A DNA stretch of 64,000 nt, taken from the NCBI GenBank assembly GCA_963772515.1, contig CAVYXC010000003.1, positions 124,001 to 188,000 of the forward strand, in the 5' to 3' direction. This DNA comes from JAFAHD01 sp963772515. GTDB taxonomy: Bacteria; Vulcanimicrobiota; Vulcanimicrobiia; Eremiobacterales; Eremiobacteraceae. Numbering within the stretch: the first letter of the stretch is position 1; the number at the start of each line of letters is the position of its first letter. Positions 61,826 through 64,000 of the stretch are shown piece by piece. The notes under the pieces were generated by a model. It did not search any database and was not told where the DNA came from. It saw nothing but the letters and a program-made list of their open reading frames with translations. The position numbers and the translations under genes are program-made.

Positions 61826-63949
61826 ATGAAGACCGCTCCACGCATACAGGATCTCATGGGCAGACAATACTCGATCGCGCAGACGCGCAACATCGGCATC
61901 GCCGCGCACATCGACGCGGGCAAGACGACGACGACCGAGCGCATCCTTTTCTATACCGGCCGCACGCACAAGATGGGCGAAGTCCACGAGGGCGCGGCCA
62001 CGATGGACTGGATGGAGCAAGAGCAGGAGCGCGGCATCACGATCACGTCCGCCGCGACGACCTGCATTTGGCGCGACACGCGCATCAACATTATTGATAC
62101 GCCCGGCCACGTGGATTTCACGGTCGAGGTCGAGCGCTCCATGCGCGTGCTCGACGGCCTCGTCGCGCTGTTCGACGCGGTCGCGGCCGTGCAGCCCCAG
62201 AGTGAGACCGTCTGGCGCCAGGCCAACAAGTACAAAGTGCCGCGGCTCATCTTCATCAATAAGATGGATCGCACGGGTGCCGACTTCTACAACGCCGTGG
62301 CGAAGATCCGCGAGCGTTTGGGCGCGCGCGCCGTCCCCGTCCAGTTGCCGATCGGGCAAGAAGACAAGTTCGAAGGCTTCGTCGACCTGTTGGGCGAGAC
62401 GGCCACCATCTACGCCGACGACCTCGGCAAGACGATGGAGCGTGCCGAAGTTCCGGCCGACATGAAGGACACGATTCGCAAGTACCGCGCGGAGCTGATC
62501 GAAGCGGTCGCCGAGACGGACGAGCATCTCACCGAGAAGTTCATCGAGGGCAAAGAGATCTCGGCCGACGAGATCCGCAAAGCGCTGCGCGCCGCCACCA
62601 TCAAGGGCATCGTCATCCCGGTGCTGTGCGGTTCGGCGTTCAAGAACAAAGGCGTCCAGCCGCTGCTGGACGCGATCGTCGACTATCTGCCTTCCCCGGC
62701 CGATCTAGCCGACGTGCAAGGCGTCGACCCGGATCATCCCGACAAGATGATCACGCGCAAGCCCACCGACGACGAGAAGTTCTCGGCGCTGGCATTCAAG
62801 ATCATGTCCGACCCGTTCGTCGGCAAGCTGACGTTTTTCCGCACGTACTCGGGCACGCTCAAGGCCGGTTCGTACGTCTACAATTCGAACAAGGGCAACC
62901 GCGAGCGCATCGGGCGCATCTTGCGCATGCACGCCAACCATCGCGAAGACGTCGAAAGCGTCGAGGCGGGCGACATCGCAGCGGCCGTTGGCCTCAAGAA
63001 CACCACCACCGGCGACACGCTGTGTGATGAGAAGTTCCCGATCATGCTCGAGAATATCACGTTCCCCGAGCCGGTGATCAGCCAGGCGATCGAGCCGCGA
63101 ACCAAGGCGGATCAGGAGAAGCTCGGCCAAGCGCTGGTCAAGCTGTCCGAAGAAGATCCGACCTTCCGCATGTACACCGACGAAGAGACCGGTCAGACGA
63201 TCATCTCGGGCATGGGCGAGCTGCACTTGGAGATCATCGTCGACCGCATGCTGCGCGAGTTCAAAGTGGCGGCCAACGTCGGCAAGCCGCAGGTGGCGTA
63301 CAAAGAAACCGTCACGAAGACCATCGAGAAGCAGGGCCGTTACATCCGCCAGACCGGCGGTAAGGGTCAGTACGGCGACGTCTGGTTGCGTCTCGAGCCG
63401 CTGCCGCCGGGCTCGGGCGTCGAGTTCGAGAGCGAAGTCGTCGGCGGAAACATCCCCAGAGAGTTCATCAAGCCGATCGAGCAGGGCGTGCGCGAGGCGG
63501 CGCTGGCAGGCGTGCTCGCCGGTTACCCGGTGCTCGACTTCAAAGCGACGGTATTCGACGGTTCGTACCACGACGTCGACTCGAGCGAGATGGCGTTCAA
63601 GATCGCTGGTTCGATGGCGTTTAAAGAAGCCAACCGTGCGGCCGGCCCGATCATCAAGGAGCCGATCATGTCGGTCGAAGTGGTGACGCCCGACCAGTTC
63701 ATCGGCGACGTCATCGGCGATCTTGCCGCGCGTCGCGGACACGTGAAGCACCAAGAGCCCGAGCCGGGCGGCGCGCAGAAGATCACCGCGACCGTGCCGC
63801 TGTCCGAGATGTTCGGCTACGCGACCGACCTGCGCAGCCGCACGCAAGGGCGCGCGACCTACACCATGGAGTTCGCGCACTACGCACAAGTGCCTAAGAG
63901 CGTGGCTGAAGAGATCATCGCCAAGAACACCGGCAAGAGCGCCGATTAG
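61826..63949 (+). CDS. fusA: translation elongation factor G
   Basis: A 707-residue (from 61826) or 697-residue (from ATG 61856) EF-G. G-domain motifs are AAHIDAGKTTTTERIL, DTPGHVDFTVEVERSM and NKMDRTGADF; domains III-V follow, ending in EEIIAKNTGKSA. It catalyses GTP-driven translocation. The shorter start, after AGGATCTC, begins MGRQYSIAQTRNIG, the usual N-terminus, and is equally plausible. Confidence 0.97.
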   Translation: MKTAPRIQDLMGRQYSIAQTRNIGIAAHIDAGKTTTTERILFYTGRTHKMGEVHEGAATMDWMEQEQERGITITSAATTCIWRDTRINIIDTPGHVDFTVEVERSMRVLDGLVALFDAVAAVQPQSETVWRQANKYKVPRLIFINKMDRTGADFYNAVAKIRERLGARAVPVQLPIGQEDKFEGFVDLLGETATIYADDLGKTMERAEVPADMKDTIRKYRAELIEAVAETDEHLTEKFIEGKEISADEIRKALRAATIKGIVIPVLCGSAFKNKGVQPLLDAIVDYLPSPADLADVQGVDPDHPDKMITRKPTDDEKFSALAFKIMSDPFVGKLTFFRTYSGTLKAGSYVYNSNKGNRERIGRILRMHANHREDVESVEAGDIAAAVGLKNTTTGDTLCDEKFPIMLENITFPEPVISQAIEPRTKADQEKLGQALVKLSEEDPTFRMYTDEETGQTIISGMGELHLEIIVDRMLREFKVAANVGKPQVAYKETVTKTIEKQGRYIRQTGGKGQYGDVWLRLEPLPPGSGVEFESEVVGGNIPREFIKPIEQGVREAALAGVLAGYPVLDFKATVFDGSYHDVDSSEMAFKIAGSMAFKEANRAAGPIIKEPIMSVEVVTPDQFIGDVIGDLAARRGHVKHQEPEPGGAQKITATVPLSEMFGYATDLRSRTQGRATYTMEFAHYAQVPKSVAEEIIAKNTGKSAD

Positions 63950-63962
63950 GAGACGATAGGAA

Positions 63963-64000
63963 ATGGCCAAGGAAAAATATCAGCGCAACAAGCCGCACGT
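63963..64000 (+). CDS. tuf: elongation factor Tu, 5' end only
   Basis: The first 12 codons (MAKEKYQRNKPH) match the EF-Tu N-terminus. The gene is cut by the window edge. It starts 13 bases after fusA, following TAGGAAATGG, in the normal str operon order S12-S7-EF-G-EF-Tu. Confidence 0.9.
   Translation, partial: MAKEKYQRNKPH

Overview
The window comes from a high-GC, diderm bacterium. It has a TonB-dependent vitamin B12 receptor, many Sec signal peptides and lipoproteins, an Actinobacteria-like 2-oxoglutarate dehydrogenase fusion and a beta-propeller lipoprotein with repeated 'GNVAP' motifs. Together these fit an uncultured Terrabacteria-type diderm such as Candidatus Eremiobacterota (WPS-2). 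That placement is an inference and was not tested by a search.

Layout. 1-3.9 kb is an accessory segment, visibly lower in GC than the rest: a RelA/SpoT-type alarmone synthetase coupled to a small ORF, a HEPN-like protein and two unrecognised proteins. 3.9-6.1 kb holds two prepilin-like genes, one a fusion. 6.2-10.6 kb has clpB, an rRNA methyltransferase and a lipoprotein. 10.6-16 kb encodes a complete 2-oxoglutarate dehydrogenase system in two genes: an E2-E1 fusion that keeps its lipoyl domain, and E3. 16-25.6 kb is a mixed set: serine hydrolase, two secreted proteins, a phosphodiester glycosidase, a hydroxyacid dehydrogenase, panB, a SEC-C/gamma-glutamyltransferase fusion and a TMEM175-like channel. 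25.7-27.2 kb is an ECF sigma/anti-sigma pair. 27.4-32.4 kb has a UPF0158-Fic fusion with a substituted active site, then a RecB-type nuclease and an SF1 helicase. 32.3-37.1 kb is a three-subunit molybdenum hydroxylase operon ending in an AI-2E transporter. 37.2-42.1 kb is a cobalamin-riboswitch-led B12 uptake operon (btuC, btuD, btuB, btuF), with btuF apparently frameshifted after its signal peptide. 42-50.7 kb holds small hypotheticals, a THUMP-like methyltransferase, a nucleotidyltransferase, an MFS carrier, cytochrome c, photolyase, a zinc-finger membrane protein and an MsbA-like exporter. 50.7-58.7 kb is rpoB-rpoC with a near-consensus promoter. A HAD hydrolase and the propeller lipoprotein follow. 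The str operon (rpsL, rpsG, fusA, start of tuf) closes the window behind a long structured leader.

The most unusual signal is a short dispersed palindrome with core CGGTCGAATTTATTCGACCG, present in eight full copies and one half copy. It sits inside or at the end of protein genes, where on the minus strand it is always read in the same frame as GRINSTAP-like peptides, and also beside rpoB and rpoC. In one gene it supplies the stop codon. It behaves like the in-frame palindromic elements of Rickettsia.
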